The translations under genes were made by a program, and so were the position numbers. From contig NZ_JADDJF010000013.1 in NCBI RefSeq assembly GCF_017811755.1, positions 28,037 through 92,036 of the forward strand: a stretch of DNA of 64,000 nt, written 5' to 3'. The notes beneath the pieces are model-generated. The model had not been told where the DNA came from and searched no databases. It worked only from the letters and a program-made list of their open reading frames with translations. The stretch comes from Pararhodobacter sp. SW119 (lineage in GTDB: Bacteria > Pseudomonadota > Alphaproteobacteria > Rhodobacterales > Rhodobacteraceae). Shown here in pieces: positions 27,501 to 35,740 of the stretch (within the stretch, counting starts at the first letter, position 1; each line of letters opens with the position of its first letter).

Positions 27501-27629
27501 ATGGGAAAAGGCAACAACAAGCGCGGGAACAAGGAAGCGAAGAAGCCGAAGCAGGAGAAGCCGAAGGTTCTCGCCACGGCCAACTCGGGCGCCGTGAAAC
27601 CGATGTCGCTGGGCGAGAAGAAGAAATAG
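27501..27629 (+). CDS. Small basic protein, 42 residues
   Basis: The frame encodes [20 protein letters not shown] followed by [27 protein letters not shown] lies 8 bases upstream of the ATG. About a third of the residues are Lys or Arg and the N-terminal half is probably disordered. Very similar short proteins occur widely in alphaproteobacteria, where they are annotated as hypothetical. It lies between ptsP and serC. Function is unknown; binding to nucleic acid is only a guess from charge. Confidence 0.75.
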   Translation: MGKGNNKRGNKEAKKPKQEKPKVLATANSGAVKPMSLGEKKK

Positions 27630-27671
27630 GCCGGCACGCGCGTCGCCCCGGCGCGCGCGCTCGTTCTCGGC

Positions 27672-27706
27672 GGTGGCCGGACCCGGACCTGCCGGGCCCG
27701 GCCACC
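27672..27706. other. Long GC-rich hairpin upstream of serC
   Basis: Nine bases (27672-27680) pair with 27698-27706, and inside that CCCGG pairs with CCGGG around an ACCTG loop, with one A-C mismatch between the two stems. No T-run follows. It lies 43 bases after the small basic protein gene and may end its transcript in a factor-dependent way. Confidence 0.45.
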
Positions 27707-27730
27707 CACCCCCGCTGGGATTTCGGGGCT

Positions 27731-27760
27731 ACCGCGGTCGCGATTTTTCGTCACCGCGGT
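27731..27760. promoter_or_regulatory. Two identical ACCGCGGT palindromes, 22 bp apart
   Basis: ACCGCGGT occurs at 27731-27738 and again at 27753-27760. Each is a perfect 8-bp palindrome and their centres are 22 bp apart, two turns of the helix. The pair could be a tandem operator for serC, or as RNA could pair with each other. No regulator is known to me for it. Confidence 0.3.
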
Positions 27761-27930
27761 TGAAAACGCATCGCGCTTACGCCGTCGCCGCAGCGCTGGT
27801 TGTGGCTCTATGCCGACCGGACCGCCACCCGCCAGATCCTGCCCCTCCCGTAGGCGTCGGCGCGGGCAGCGTGTCGCATCCCGCCTCCGAACCGCCGCAT
27901 CCTTCCATTTTCCCTCTTGTCCTGCGCCTC

Positions 27931-27996
27931 GCTGCGCCGTATGCGCGTCAGTGGGACACCCTTCCCCAACGAAGGGCGAATATCTGGAAGGATACC
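27931..27996 (+). ncRNA. Candidate serC-type leader RNA
   Basis: Just before serC lies a GC-rich imperfect stem (about 27931-27950), then GTGGGACA and a 6-bp hairpin CCCTTC-CCCAAC-GAAGGG (27959-27976). The strand ends CGAATATCTGGAAGGATACC before the ATG. Position and layout resemble the serC motif described upstream of serC in alphaproteobacteria, whose ligand is unknown. The match is from memory of the motif, not from a covariance search. Confidence 0.5.
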
Positions 27997-29154
27997 ATGA
28001 CCGACCCCAAGACCCCGGCCGCGCGGCCGGCAAACCCGCGCTTCTCCTCCGGCCCCTGCGCCAAGATCCCCACATTCTCGCTGGACCTGCTCGCGGACGC
28101 GCCGCTTGGGCGCTCGCACCGGGCTGCTGTCGGCAAGGCCAAGCTTGCCCGCGCGATCGAGTTGACGCGCGACGTGCTGTGCGTGCCCGCCGACTACCGG
28201 ATCGGCATTGTTCCCGCCTCGGACACCGGCGCGGTCGAGATGGCGATGTGGTCGCTGCTGGGCGAACGCGCGGTGGAAATGCTCGCCTGGGAAAGCTTCG
28301 GCGAGGGGTGGGTGACCGACGCCGTCAAGCAGCTGAAACTCGACGCCATCGTGCGCAAGGCCCCCTACGGGCAGATCGTCGACCTGGCCGAGGTCGATTT
28401 CGACCGCGACGTGGTCTTCACCTGGAACGGTACCACCTCGGGCGTGCGCGTGCCGAGCGGCGAGGCGATCCCGGCGGACCGCGCCGGCCTGACCATCTGC
28501 GACGCGACCAGCGCCGCGTTTGCGATGGACCTGCCGTGGGAGAAGCTCGATGTCGTGACCTTCTCCTGGCAGAAGGTGCTGGGCGGCGAGGCGGCGCATG
28601 GTATGCTGATCCTCAGCCCCCGCGCCGTCGAACGGCTGGAAAGCTACACGCCCCCCTGGCCGATGCCCAAGATCTTTCGCCTGACCAAGGGCGGCAAGCT
28701 GATCGAGGGCATCTTCAAGGGCGAGACGATCAACACCCCCTCGATGCTCGCGGTCGAGGATTACCTCGCCGCGCTCGACTGGGCGCAATCCATCGGCGGG
28801 CTGCCGGCGCTGATCGCGCGGGCGGATGCCAATGCGCAGGTCGTCCACGACTTCACCGCCGCCAACGACTGGATCGCCAACCTGGCCGATGACCCGGCGA
28901 CGGCGTCCACGACCAGCGTCTGCCTCCGGTTCACCGACCCCCGGATCACGGACGGCGCGGCCTTCGCCAAGGCGGTCGGCAAGCGGCTGGAGGGCGAGGG
29001 CGCGGCCTTCGATATCGGCGCCTACCGCGACGCGCCGCCGGGCCTGCGCATCTGGTGCGGCTCGACCGTCGAGACGGCCGATGTGAAGGCCCTGATGCCC
29101 TGGATCGACTGGGCCTACCGGGCCGAGATCGCCGCGCAGTTGGCCACCGCCTGA
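27997..29154 (+). CDS. serC: Phosphoserine aminotransferase
   Basis: SerC converts 3-phosphohydroxypyruvate to phosphoserine using PLP, the second step of serine synthesis. The 385-residue product starts [20 protein letters not shown], carries the PLP lysine in [15 protein letters not shown] and has [20 protein letters not shown] in the cofactor site. The ATG has a GGAAGGA site. It is of the alphaproteobacterial SerC type. serA follows after a 122-base gap that contains an 11-bp tandem repeat. Confidence 0.95.
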   Translation: MTDPKTPAARPANPRFSSGPCAKIPTFSLDLLADAPLGRSHRAAVGKAKLARAIELTRDVLCVPADYRIGIVPASDTGAVEMAMWSLLGERAVEMLAWESFGEGWVTDAVKQLKLDAIVRKAPYGQIVDLAEVDFDRDVVFTWNGTTSGVRVPSGEAIPADRAGLTICDATSAAFAMDLPWEKLDVVTFSWQKVLGGEAAHGMLILSPRAVERLESYTPPWPMPKIFRLTKGGKLIEGIFKGETINTPSMLAVEDYLAALDWAQSIGGLPALIARADANAQVVHDFTAANDWIANLADDPATASTTSVCLRFTDPRITDGAAFAKAVGKRLEGEGAAFDIGAYRDAPPGLRIWCGSTVETADVKALMPWIDWAYRAEIAAQLATA

Positions 29155-29197
29155 GTTCCGCATCCGTTACCGGTCCCTGACCGCACCGTTCGGAACT

Positions 29198-29263
29198 GCC
29201 ATACGTTTGCCATACGCTTGCCAGCCGTCTGCCATACGCTTGCCAGCACCCTGCCATCCCGAA
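29198..29263. repeat. 11-bp tandem repeat, six units, between serC and serA
   Basis: Six consecutive 11-base units start at 29198, 29209, 29220, 29231, 29242 and 29253. The unit consensus is GCCATACGCTT; units 2 and 4 match it exactly, the others keep GCCA and differ at one to six later positions. The period is about one helical turn, so all units face the same side of the DNA. The array ends 14 bases before the serA start codon and so would also be in the serA ribosome binding region of a serC-serA message. Confidence 0.8.
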
Positions 29264-29276
29264 AATGGAGCCCCGC

Positions 29277-30875
29277 ATGGCCCGTCCCCGCGTCCTCGTT
29301 TCCGACAAGCTTTCCGAAACCGCCGTCCAGATCTTCCGCAACCGCGGGGTCGAGGTCGACTACCTCCCCGACCTCGGCAAGGACAAGGAGAAACTGGCCG
29401 AGGTGATCGGCAATTACGACGGCCTCGCCATTCGCTCCGCGACCAAGGTGACCGAAAAATTGCTGAACAATGCCAGCAACTTGAAGGTCATTGGCCGCGC
29501 TGGCATCGGCGTCGACAACGTCGAGATTCCGGCTGCCAGCAAGCGCGGCGTGATCGTCATGAACACGCCCTTCGGCAACTCCGTCACCACCGCCGAACAC
29601 GCCATCGCCCTGATGTTCGCCGTCGCCCGCCAACTGCCCGAGGCCAGCGCCTCCACCCATGCCGGCAAGTGGGAAAAGAACCGCTTCATGGGCACGGAAT
29701 TGTTCAATAAAACCCTCGGCGTAATCGGCGCCGGCAACATCGGCAGCATCGTCTGCGACCGCGCCCTGGGCCTGCACATGAAGGTCATCGCCTACGACCC
29801 CTTCCTGGGCGAGGAGCGCGCCAAGGCCATGGGCGTGCAGAAGGTCGAACTCGACGAACTGCTCGCCCGCGCGGACTTCATCACCCTGCACGTACCGCTG
29901 ACCGACAAGACCCGTAACATACTGAATGCAGACAATATTGCGAAGACCAAGAAGGGTGTGCGCATCATCAACTGCGCCCGCGGCGGCCTCGTCGACGAGG
30001 CCGCGCTGGCCGCGGCGATCAAGTCCGGCCATGTCGCCGGCGCCGGTTTCGACGTGTTCGAAGTGGAACCCGCCACCGACAGCCCGCTCTTCAACCTGCC
30101 GGGCGTCGTCGTCACCCCACATCTGGGGGCCTCGACCACCGAGGCACAAGAGAATGTAGCGATCCAGGTGGCCGAGCAGATGTCCGACTACCTGCTCACC
30201 GGTGCCGTTCAGAACGCCCTCAACATGCCCTCGGTCACCGCCGAAGAGGCCGCGGTCATGGGCCCCTGGATCAAGCTCGCCGGTCATCTGGGCGATTTCG
30301 CGGGCCAACTGACCGACGAACCCATCCGCGCCATCAACGTCCTTTACGACGGTTTGGCCGCCACGATGAACTTGCGCGCGCTCGACTGCGCGGTGATCGC
30401 CGGCGTCATGAAGGCCGCCAACCCCGACGTGAACCTGGTGTCGGCGCCCGTCGTCGCCAAGGAACGCGGCGTGCAACTGTCGACCACCACCCAGGAAAAG
30501 TCAGGCGTTTTCGACGGTTACATCAAGCTGACGGTCGTCACCGACAAGCGAGAACGTTCGGTCGCGGGCACCGTCTTCAGCGACGGCAAGCCGCGCTTCA
30601 TCCAGATCAAGGGCATCACCATCGACGCCGAGGTCGGCGCGCACATGCTCTACACCACCAACGAGGACGTGCCGGGCATCATCGGTCTGCTGGGCATGAC
30701 CATGGGCAAGAATGGCGTCAACATCGCCAACTTCACCCTCGGCCGTTCCGCGCAGGGGCAGGACGCGATCGCGCTTCTCTACCTCGACCAGGCGATCGAT
30801 CCCAAGGTGGTGGAGACGCTGAAGGGGACCGGCATGTTCAAGCAGGTTCGCCCCATGCAGTTCGACGTCAGCTGA
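29277..30875 (+). CDS. serA: D-3-phosphoglycerate dehydrogenase
   Basis: SerA oxidises 3-phosphoglycerate, the first step of serine synthesis. The 532-residue product is the long form: substrate and NAD domains (GVIGAGNIGSIVCDRAL for NAD, NCARGGLVDE and the catalytic His in VTPHLGASTTEAQ), an intervening domain and a C-terminal ACT domain (about residues 455-532) that usually gives serine feedback. The start MARPRVLVSDKL is preferred over an ATG 12 bases upstream because the ATGGAG there serves as the ribosome binding site. Confidence 0.96.
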   Translation: MARPRVLVSDKLSETAVQIFRNRGVEVDYLPDLGKDKEKLAEVIGNYDGLAIRSATKVTEKLLNNASNLKVIGRAGIGVDNVEIPAASKRGVIVMNTPFGNSVTTAEHAIALMFAVARQLPEASASTHAGKWEKNRFMGTELFNKTLGVIGAGNIGSIVCDRALGLHMKVIAYDPFLGEERAKAMGVQKVELDELLARADFITLHVPLTDKTRNILNADNIAKTKKGVRIINCARGGLVDEAALAAAIKSGHVAGAGFDVFEVEPATDSPLFNLPGVVVTPHLGASTTEAQENVAIQVAEQMSDYLLTGAVQNALNMPSVTAEEAAVMGPWIKLAGHLGDFAGQLTDEPIRAINVLYDGLAATMNLRALDCAVIAGVMKAANPDVNLVSAPVVAKERGVQLSTTTQEKSGVFDGYIKLTVVTDKRERSVAGTVFSDGKPRFIQIKGITIDAEVGAHMLYTTNEDVPGIIGLLGMTMGKNGVNIANFTLGRSAQGQDAIALLYLDQAIDPKVVETLKGTGMFKQVRPMQFDVS

Positions 30876-30890
30876 GCGGGCAGGGCATTC

Positions 30891-31643
30891 ATGCGGACCT
30901 ATGCCATCGGCGATATCCACGGCCATCTGGACCTGCTGCGCACCGTTCACGACTGGATCGAGGCCGACCGGGCGCGAACCGGCGACACTGAAGCCCCCGT
31001 GGTGCATCTGGGTGATCTGGTGGATCGGGGCCCGGATTCGCCGGGGGTGATCGACTATCTGATGCGCGGCCAAGAGGACGGCAGGAACTGGGTGGTGCTC
31101 AAAGGCAATCACGACCGCATGTTCTCGATTTTCCTGGACGATCCGAAGGCGCAGGACCCCGGCCTGCGACAACAGTTCAGCTACCTGCACCCGGCCATCG
31201 GCGGGGCGGAAACGCTGGAGGCCTATGGCGTGCGCAGTGCCGCCAACCGCCCACTGGCAAAGGTCCATGCAGACGCGATGGTCGCGGTGCCTGCCGCGCA
31301 TCGCGCCTTCCTTGCCGGCTTGCCCACGCACCTGGAACGCGGGCCGGTGTTTTACGTGCATGCCGGGATCCGTCCGGGCGTTCCGCTGCACGAGCAGACC
31401 GAGACTGATCTCGTCTGGATCCGCGCGCCCTTCCTCGAACATGGTGGCCCCCATCCCTGGTTGGTCGTCCATGGACATACGGCCATCGAGGCGCCGACAC
31501 ATTACGGACCCCGCGTAAACATCGATTCGCGCGCGGCCTATGGCGGCCCGCTGACGGCCGTTGTCGTCGAGGGGCGCGAGGTCTGCGTTCTGGGCCCTGA
31601 CGGTCGCCAGCCGCTGCGGCCCGATCCGTCGGCGACCGCTTAA
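30891..31643 (+). CDS. PPP-family serine/threonine phosphatase / diadenosine tetraphosphatase-like
   Basis: The 250-residue product has the metallophosphatase motifs in order: GDIHGHLDLL, GDLVDRGPDS, KGNHDRMF, a His at VVHGHT and a final His/Asn region. This is a dimetal phosphoesterase; whether it acts on phosphoproteins or dinucleotides is not clear. It begins 15 bases after serA and is probably cotranscribed with it. No signal peptide, so cytoplasmic. Confidence 0.88.
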   Translation: MRTYAIGDIHGHLDLLRTVHDWIEADRARTGDTEAPVVHLGDLVDRGPDSPGVIDYLMRGQEDGRNWVVLKGNHDRMFSIFLDDPKAQDPGLRQQFSYLHPAIGGAETLEAYGVRSAANRPLAKVHADAMVAVPAAHRAFLAGLPTHLERGPVFYVHAGIRPGVPLHEQTETDLVWIRAPFLEHGGPHPWLVVHGHTAIEAPTHYGPRVNIDSRAAYGGPLTAVVVEGREVCVLGPDGRQPLRPDPSATA

Positions 31644-31703
31644 CCCCGGTTTCACCTTCGGCAATTAATCCTGTCGGTCGGGTGACGTCGAAGGGGTGTC
31701 GGG

Positions 31704-32504
31704 ATGAACCGACAGAACAATGCAGCGCCGGTGATCATCAAGCGCAAGAAGGTGGTTGCAGGTGGCGGCCATCACGGCGGCGCCTGGAAGGTCGCCTATG
31801 CCGACTTCGTCACCGCGATGATGGCATTTTTCCTGATGCTCTGGCTTCTCGGTACGACGACCGAAGACCAGCGCAAGGGACTGGCGGACTATTTCACCCC
31901 GTCGACGGCGGTCAGTAGCACTTCGGGTGGGGGCGACTCGATGTTCGGCAATGATGATCTGCGGCAACGTCGTGTCACGCCGCGTCCGTCAGACGAAGCT
32001 CCTGCCGAGGATGGATCGCATCAGGTTCATCCGGGCGAGGCAGAGAGTTTCGATCGCATTCTCGAGCGCCTGTCAGGTCTTGGCGCAGAGAGCACGATCA
32101 TGAGTGATGCGCTCCGGCACGTCATCACCCGGATCAGCGACGAGGGCTTAGTGATCGAACTCTTTGATCTTCCCGGCGCGCCGCTATTTCTGGACGATGG
32201 CGACACGCCGATGCCGGTGACCGAATTGCTGGTCGATATTCTGACCGACGCATTCGACCTGGCGGTCAATCCCCTCGCGCTCGAGGGGCATACACGGACC
32301 TACACGGTGGTCCAGGCCAACGATCCGCGTTGGGGCTTGTCGACCTCGCGGGCGGAGCGCTTGCGCCTCATGTTCGAGGGGGCGGGATTCGAGCCTCAAA
32401 GGATCGCGCGCGTTGCCGGGCACGCCGACCGTCGCCCGATGCACCAGAATCCCATGTCGGTGCGCAACAATCGTATGGAAATGATCCTGTTGCGAACGCC
32501 TTGA
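31704..32504 (+). CDS. motB: Flagellar stator protein MotB
   Basis: MotB anchors the flagellar stator to peptidoglycan. The 266-residue product has a basic N-terminus, one membrane helix with the ion-channel Asp (AYADFVTAMMAFFLMLWLL) at about residue 35, a linker, and an OmpA-like peptidoglycan-binding domain (about 175-265, with RAERLRLMFEG and RVAGHADRRPM). No motA is present within the window, unlike the usual motAB pair. An AAGGGGTG site precedes the ATG. Confidence 0.85.
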   Translation: MNRQNNAAPVIIKRKKVVAGGGHHGGAWKVAYADFVTAMMAFFLMLWLLGTTTEDQRKGLADYFTPSTAVSSTSGGGDSMFGNDDLRQRRVTPRPSDEAPAEDGSHQVHPGEAESFDRILERLSGLGAESTIMSDALRHVITRISDEGLVIELFDLPGAPLFLDDGDTPMPVTELLVDILTDAFDLAVNPLALEGHTRTYTVVQANDPRWGLSTSRAERLRLMFEGAGFEPQRIARVAGHADRRPMHQNPMSVRNNRMEMILLRTP

Positions 32505-32538
32505 ACCGTCCGCCCTGGTTGCGAGCGACGGCGATGCT

Positions 32539-33558
32539 TCAGCCGCCGGTGTGGCTCATGTGTCGGTTCACCTGACCCGCGACCTTCTGGCGGGAGTAGT
32601 CGAAATCGTGCCCCTTGGGCTTGCGGGCGATGGCGGCGCGGATGGTCGCCTCCAGTGCCGTGTCGTCGGCGCTGGCGCGCAGGGGCGCGCGCAGATCGGC
32701 CATGTCTTCCTGGCCCAGGCACATGAAAAGCTCGCCCGTGCAGGTGACACGGACGCGATTGCAGCTTTCGCAGAAATTGTGCGTGAGGGGGGTAATGAAG
32801 CCGATCTTCTGGCCGGTCTCTTCCAGTCGGACATAGCGCGCGGGGCCGCCGGTGCGCTCGGCGAGATCGGTCAAGGTGTAGCGTTCGGCAAGTCGCGCAC
32901 GCAGATCCTTCAGCGGCCAGTACTGATCAAGCCGCATCTCCTCGCCCATTTCGCCCATCGGCATGACTTCGATCCACGTCAGATCGTGGCCTTCCCGCGC
33001 GCACCATTCGGTCAGCGAGAAAAGCTCCTCTTCGTTGAAGCCCTTGAGTGCGACCGCATTGATCTTGACGCGAAGCCCGGCGGCTTTCGCGGCCTCGATT
33101 CCGCCAAGCACCTGCGGTAGCCGACCCCACCGGGTGATCGCGGCGAATTTCTGCGGATCCAGTGTGTCGAGAGAGACGTTCACCCGCCGGATGCCAAGCG
33201 CGGCAAGGTCCTCGGCAAAGCGGCCGAGTTGCGATCCGTTGGTCGTGAGCGTGAGTTCCTTGAGGGCGCCTGACTGCAGGTGGCGTGCCATCGCCTCGAA
33301 AAAAGTCATGATCCCCTTGCGCACCAGTGGTTCGCCGCCGGTGATGCGCAGCTTCTCAACCCCCATCCCGATGAAGGAAGTGCACAGCCGGTCGAGTTCT
33401 TCCAGCGTCAGGAGTTCTTTCTTCGGCAGGAAGGTCATGTGCTCGGACATGCAGTAGGTGCAGCGAAAGTCACACCGATCTGTGACCGAAACCCGAAGGT
33501 AGCTGATCGCGCGCTGAAACGGATCGACGAGCGGGACGGTCTGGGTTTGGGGTGACAT
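32539..33558 (-). CDS. moaA: GTP 3',8-cyclase MoaA (molybdenum cofactor biosynthesis)
   Basis: MoaA is a radical SAM enzyme that makes the first intermediate of molybdopterin from GTP. The 339-residue product has the N-terminal cluster motif [10 protein letters not shown], the SAM-binding LRITGGEPL, and the C-terminal cluster cysteines in [19 protein letters not shown]. It ends in the Gly-Gly tail needed for activity. AAGGAG lies 8 bases upstream of the ATG on the minus strand. It is divergent from the lipoprotein gene. Confidence 0.96.
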   Translation of the reverse strand: MSPQTQTVPLVDPFQRAISYLRVSVTDRCDFRCTYCMSEHMTFLPKKELLTLEELDRLCTSFIGMGVEKLRITGGEPLVRKGIMTFFEAMARHLQSGALKELTLTTNGSQLGRFAEDLAALGIRRVNVSLDTLDPQKFAAITRWGRLPQVLGGIEAAKAAGLRVKINAVALKGFNEEELFSLTEWCAREGHDLTWIEVMPMGEMGEEMRLDQYWPLKDLRARLAERYTLTDLAERTGGPARYVRLEETGQKIGFITPLTHNFCESCNRVRVTCTGELFMCLGQEDMADLRAPLRASADDTALEATIRAAIARKPKGHDFDYSRQKVAGQVNRHMSHTGG

Positions 33559-33654
33559 TCGGCGTACTCCTTCATGGCAGCGAAGCTAGTCACCGGGCCT
33601 GCGCAGGGCAAGGCCGCAGTTGCCAATCCCCGGGGCAGCGCGATAGGATAATGC

Positions 33655-34131
33655 ATGCGCCGGATCATCCCCCTTTTTTGCCTTTGCCTGTTTGCGGGAT
33701 GTGCCGACATCCGGCTTCCCTGGACAAAAACCGAGGAGCCCGTCGATGTGACCGTGGCGCCGGGGCAAGAGGTTATGCGCCCCGAAGCAAGACCAGGGCG
33801 CGCGGGCGGTGCCCGAACCGCAGACTCGTTCGATCGCGTCGATCCCGCTGACCGCGTAGCGGCGGAAGCCCCCGTTGCAGGCGCCTACCTGGGCGAAACG
33901 CTCGCGTCGCTCGGCGCGCCCTCCGAGACCGGTTTCTGGCTGGTTACGGGCCTCGTGCGGAGCCCGGTCCAAGGCAGGGTCGAAACCGCCGCGGGGCGTG
34001 CCGTCGGCGTCGAATTGCGGCCATCTGGCGGCGACTCAGGCGCAGGCAGTCGCATTTCGCTATCAGCGATGCGGTCGCTCGATCTACCCTTGACGGCACT
34101 CGCTTCCCTCAGGGTGTATGCTGCGCGTTGA
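33655..34131 (+). CDS. Predicted lipoprotein of unknown function
   Basis: The 158-residue product starts MRRIIPLFCLCLFAGCADIR, a short signal ending in the lipobox LFAGC with lipidated Cys at residue 16. A charged, Pro/Ala-rich stretch follows (about 30-75), then a folded-looking region with LGETLASLGAPSETGFWLVTGLV and a C-terminal LRVYAAR. Similar proteins occur upstream of secE in Rhodobacterales; function is unknown to me. Confidence 0.75.
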   Translation: MRRIIPLFCLCLFAGCADIRLPWTKTEEPVDVTVAPGQEVMRPEARPGRAGGARTADSFDRVDPADRVAAEAPVAGAYLGETLASLGAPSETGFWLVTGLVRSPVQGRVETAAGRAVGVELRPSGGDSGAGSRISLSAMRSLDLPLTALASLRVYAAR

Positions 34132-34256
34132 TGATGTGTCTGCAGAAGGGTCCTTCAGCGCAGAGTGGATGGCGCTGCTTCCATGTGATGGGTTGAAACG
34201 CATCTGGCTGCAGCGTATGTCCGACCGGATCTAGCAGCTTTTCTGGAAAAGAGCCT

Positions 34257-34454
34257 ATGGCCAAGACAAACCCGCTGACCTTTCTGCAACAGGTTCGGTC
34301 CGAGACGGCCAAGATTGTCTGGCCCAGCCGGCGCGAAGTTACCGTTTCAACGGTGATGGTGCTCATTCTGACTTCGTTGACCGCGATCTTCTTCTTTTTC
34401 ATCGACTGGCTGATCCGCCAGGGGTTGGCGGGGATTCTGGGTCTCGTCGGGTGA
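34257..34454 (+). CDS. secE: Preprotein translocase subunit SecE
   Basis: SecE clamps the two halves of SecY. The 65-residue product is the short form with one membrane helix: an amphipathic N-terminus (LTFLQQVRSETAKIVWPSRR) carrying the conserved WPSRRE motif, then VMVLILTSLTAIFFFFIDWL. It is followed by a terminator-like hairpin before nusG. No tRNA-Trp gene, often seen upstream of secE, was found. Confidence 0.94.
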   Translation: MAKTNPLTFLQQVRSETAKIVWPSRREVTVSTVMVLILTSLTAIFFFFIDWLIRQGLAGILGLVG

Positions 34455-34545
34455 GCGTTCCGCAGTGGTGCGCCGGCTTCAAGCTCGGCTCTTGAACTGA
34501 AGTGCAAGGGGCGCTAAACGCTCCGCCAACCCCGAAAGACAGGCA

Positions 34546-34574
34546 GCGCACCGATTCGGTGCGCACGTTTTTTT
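34546..34574 (+). terminator. Intrinsic terminator or attenuator between secE and nusG
   Basis: GCGCACCG (34546-34553), loop ATT and CGGTGCGC (34557-34564) are followed after three bases by seven T residues (34568-34574). This is a strong intrinsic terminator structure inside what is usually one secE-nusG operon. nusG starts 83 bases later. Confidence 0.75.
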
Positions 34575-34656
34575 GTGCGGCGGACGGGCCTCCAAGAGAC
34601 GGAGGCGAGAATGGAACAGGTGCGGGTCAGCCCGCCCGGCACGAGGTGTGTATCGC

Positions 34657-35190
34657 ATGGCGAAGCGCTGGTATTCGGTGAGCGTTCTCTCGAACTTCGA
34701 GAAGAAGGTCGCGGAGCAGATCCGTGTCGCTACCGTGGAGGCTGGCCTTGAGGAAGAGATCGAGGAAGTTCTGGTTCCCACCGAAGAAGTGATCGAGGTG
34801 CGTCGGGGCAAGAAGGTAATGAGCGAGCGGCGCTTCATGCCCGGCTATGTGCTGGTACGGATGGATATGAACACCCGGACCTACCACATGATCAACTCGA
34901 TCAACCGAGTTACCGGCTTTCTGGGTCAGCAAGGCAAGCCGAGTCCGATGCGTGACGATGAGGTCAATTTGATCCTGAACCGCGTCGAGGAAGGCGAGAT
35001 CGCGCCCCGCAACCTGATCCACTACGAGATCGGCGAACAGGTTAAGGTCAATGACGGCCCGTTCGAGGGTTTTTCCGGTATGGTCGAGGAAGTCGACGAG
35101 GACAACGCGCGCTTGAAAGTGATGGTGTCGATCTTCGGCCGCCCGACGCCGGTCGATCTGGAGTTTACTCAGGTGTCCAAATCCGCCTGA
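34657..35190 (+). CDS. nusG: Transcription termination/antitermination factor NusG
   Basis: NusG binds RNA polymerase and links it to Rho or the ribosome. The 177-residue product has the NGN domain (MAKRWYSVSVLSNFEKKVAE, RRFMPGYVLVRMDM) and the C-terminal KOW domain (GEQVKVNDGPFEGFSGMVEE). The start at 34657 fits the family and a GAGG site; longer upstream frames run through the terminator. rplK normally follows, but about 1.6 kb of foreign DNA is inserted here. Confidence 0.95.
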   Translation: MAKRWYSVSVLSNFEKKVAEQIRVATVEAGLEEEIEEVLVPTEEVIEVRRGKKVMSERRFMPGYVLVRMDMNTRTYHMINSINRVTGFLGQQGKPSPMRDDEVNLILNRVEEGEIAPRNLIHYEIGEQVKVNDGPFEGFSGMVEEVDEDNARLKVMVSIFGRPTPVDLEFTQVSKSA

Positions 35191-35248
35191 ACCTTTGGTT
35201 GCAGTTTGCACTTTTGGGCAATTCATTGTCAGTGCACTGGTTGAAACC

Positions 35249-35274
35249 TTCGTCTTCGAGACGAATTCGCTTTA
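35249..35274 (+). terminator. Possible terminator after nusG
   Basis: TTCGTCT (35249-35255), loop TCG and AGACGAA (35259-35265) form a 7-bp hairpin followed by TTCGCTTTA. The T-run is broken, so efficiency is doubtful. Confidence 0.4.
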
Positions 35275-35292
35275 GCAATTCGCAATTGGCTA

Positions 35293-35690
35293 CATGCCCG
35301 CCCCCTCCAGAATGAGACCCGCCAGAGGCGGTATGGTCTCATTCTGGAGGGGGCGGGCATGACCGCATACGACACTGGCGCAAACACGGTATTCTACCAT
35401 CGGTATCACATCGTCTGGGCGACGAAATACCGCTACAAGGTTCTCGATGGCGATCGTCGACGGCGCATTCGTGACATCATCCGCCAGATGGTGCAGCGGA
35501 TGAAGGGACGCTCGTCGCACAACGTCCAGCGCGAGTTTCCCGCCCTCGGCAAGCGCTACTGGGGCCGGCATTTTTGGGCGCGCGGCTTTTTCTGCTCGAC
35601 CGCCGGCAACATCACGGAAGACCTCGTACTTCAGTACCTCGAAGAGCACGGCCGCGACGCTACCGGCGCCAGCCGGTAGTGGTTCACTGA
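35293..35690 (+). mobile_element. IS200-type insertion element, internally deleted
   Basis: The left end is a 27-bp perfect inverted repeat (35293-35319 with 35335-35361) that includes the transposase start codon, with a smaller CGCC/GGCG stem in its loop. IS200 elements use such a left-end hairpin to hide the tnpA start. A shorter hairpin (TACCGGC/GCCGGTA, 35662-35679) overlaps the tnpA stop at the right end. The transposase has lost its HUH motif, so the element cannot move itself but might be moved in trans. The exact right boundary is uncertain. Confidence 0.7.
35359..35679 (+). pseudogene. IS200/IS605-family TnpA with in-frame deletion
   Basis: TnpA is a Y1 HUH single-strand transposase, usually about 135-150 residues. 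The 106-residue frame has the family N-terminus VFYHRYHIVWATKYRYKVL, then jumps from RRIRDIIRQ to MVQRMKGRSSHNVQREF. Roughly 35 residues are missing, including the HUH metal-binding motif (normally DHVHLF-like). The C-terminus with GNITEDLVLQYLEEH keeps the catalytic Tyr. The deletion keeps the frame, but the protein should be inactive. Confidence 0.8.
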
Positions 35691-35740
35691 GCCGCTATCG
35701 CGGTTTCTCCAATACGTCGTTGTAAAGCAGGGAGTAGGGG

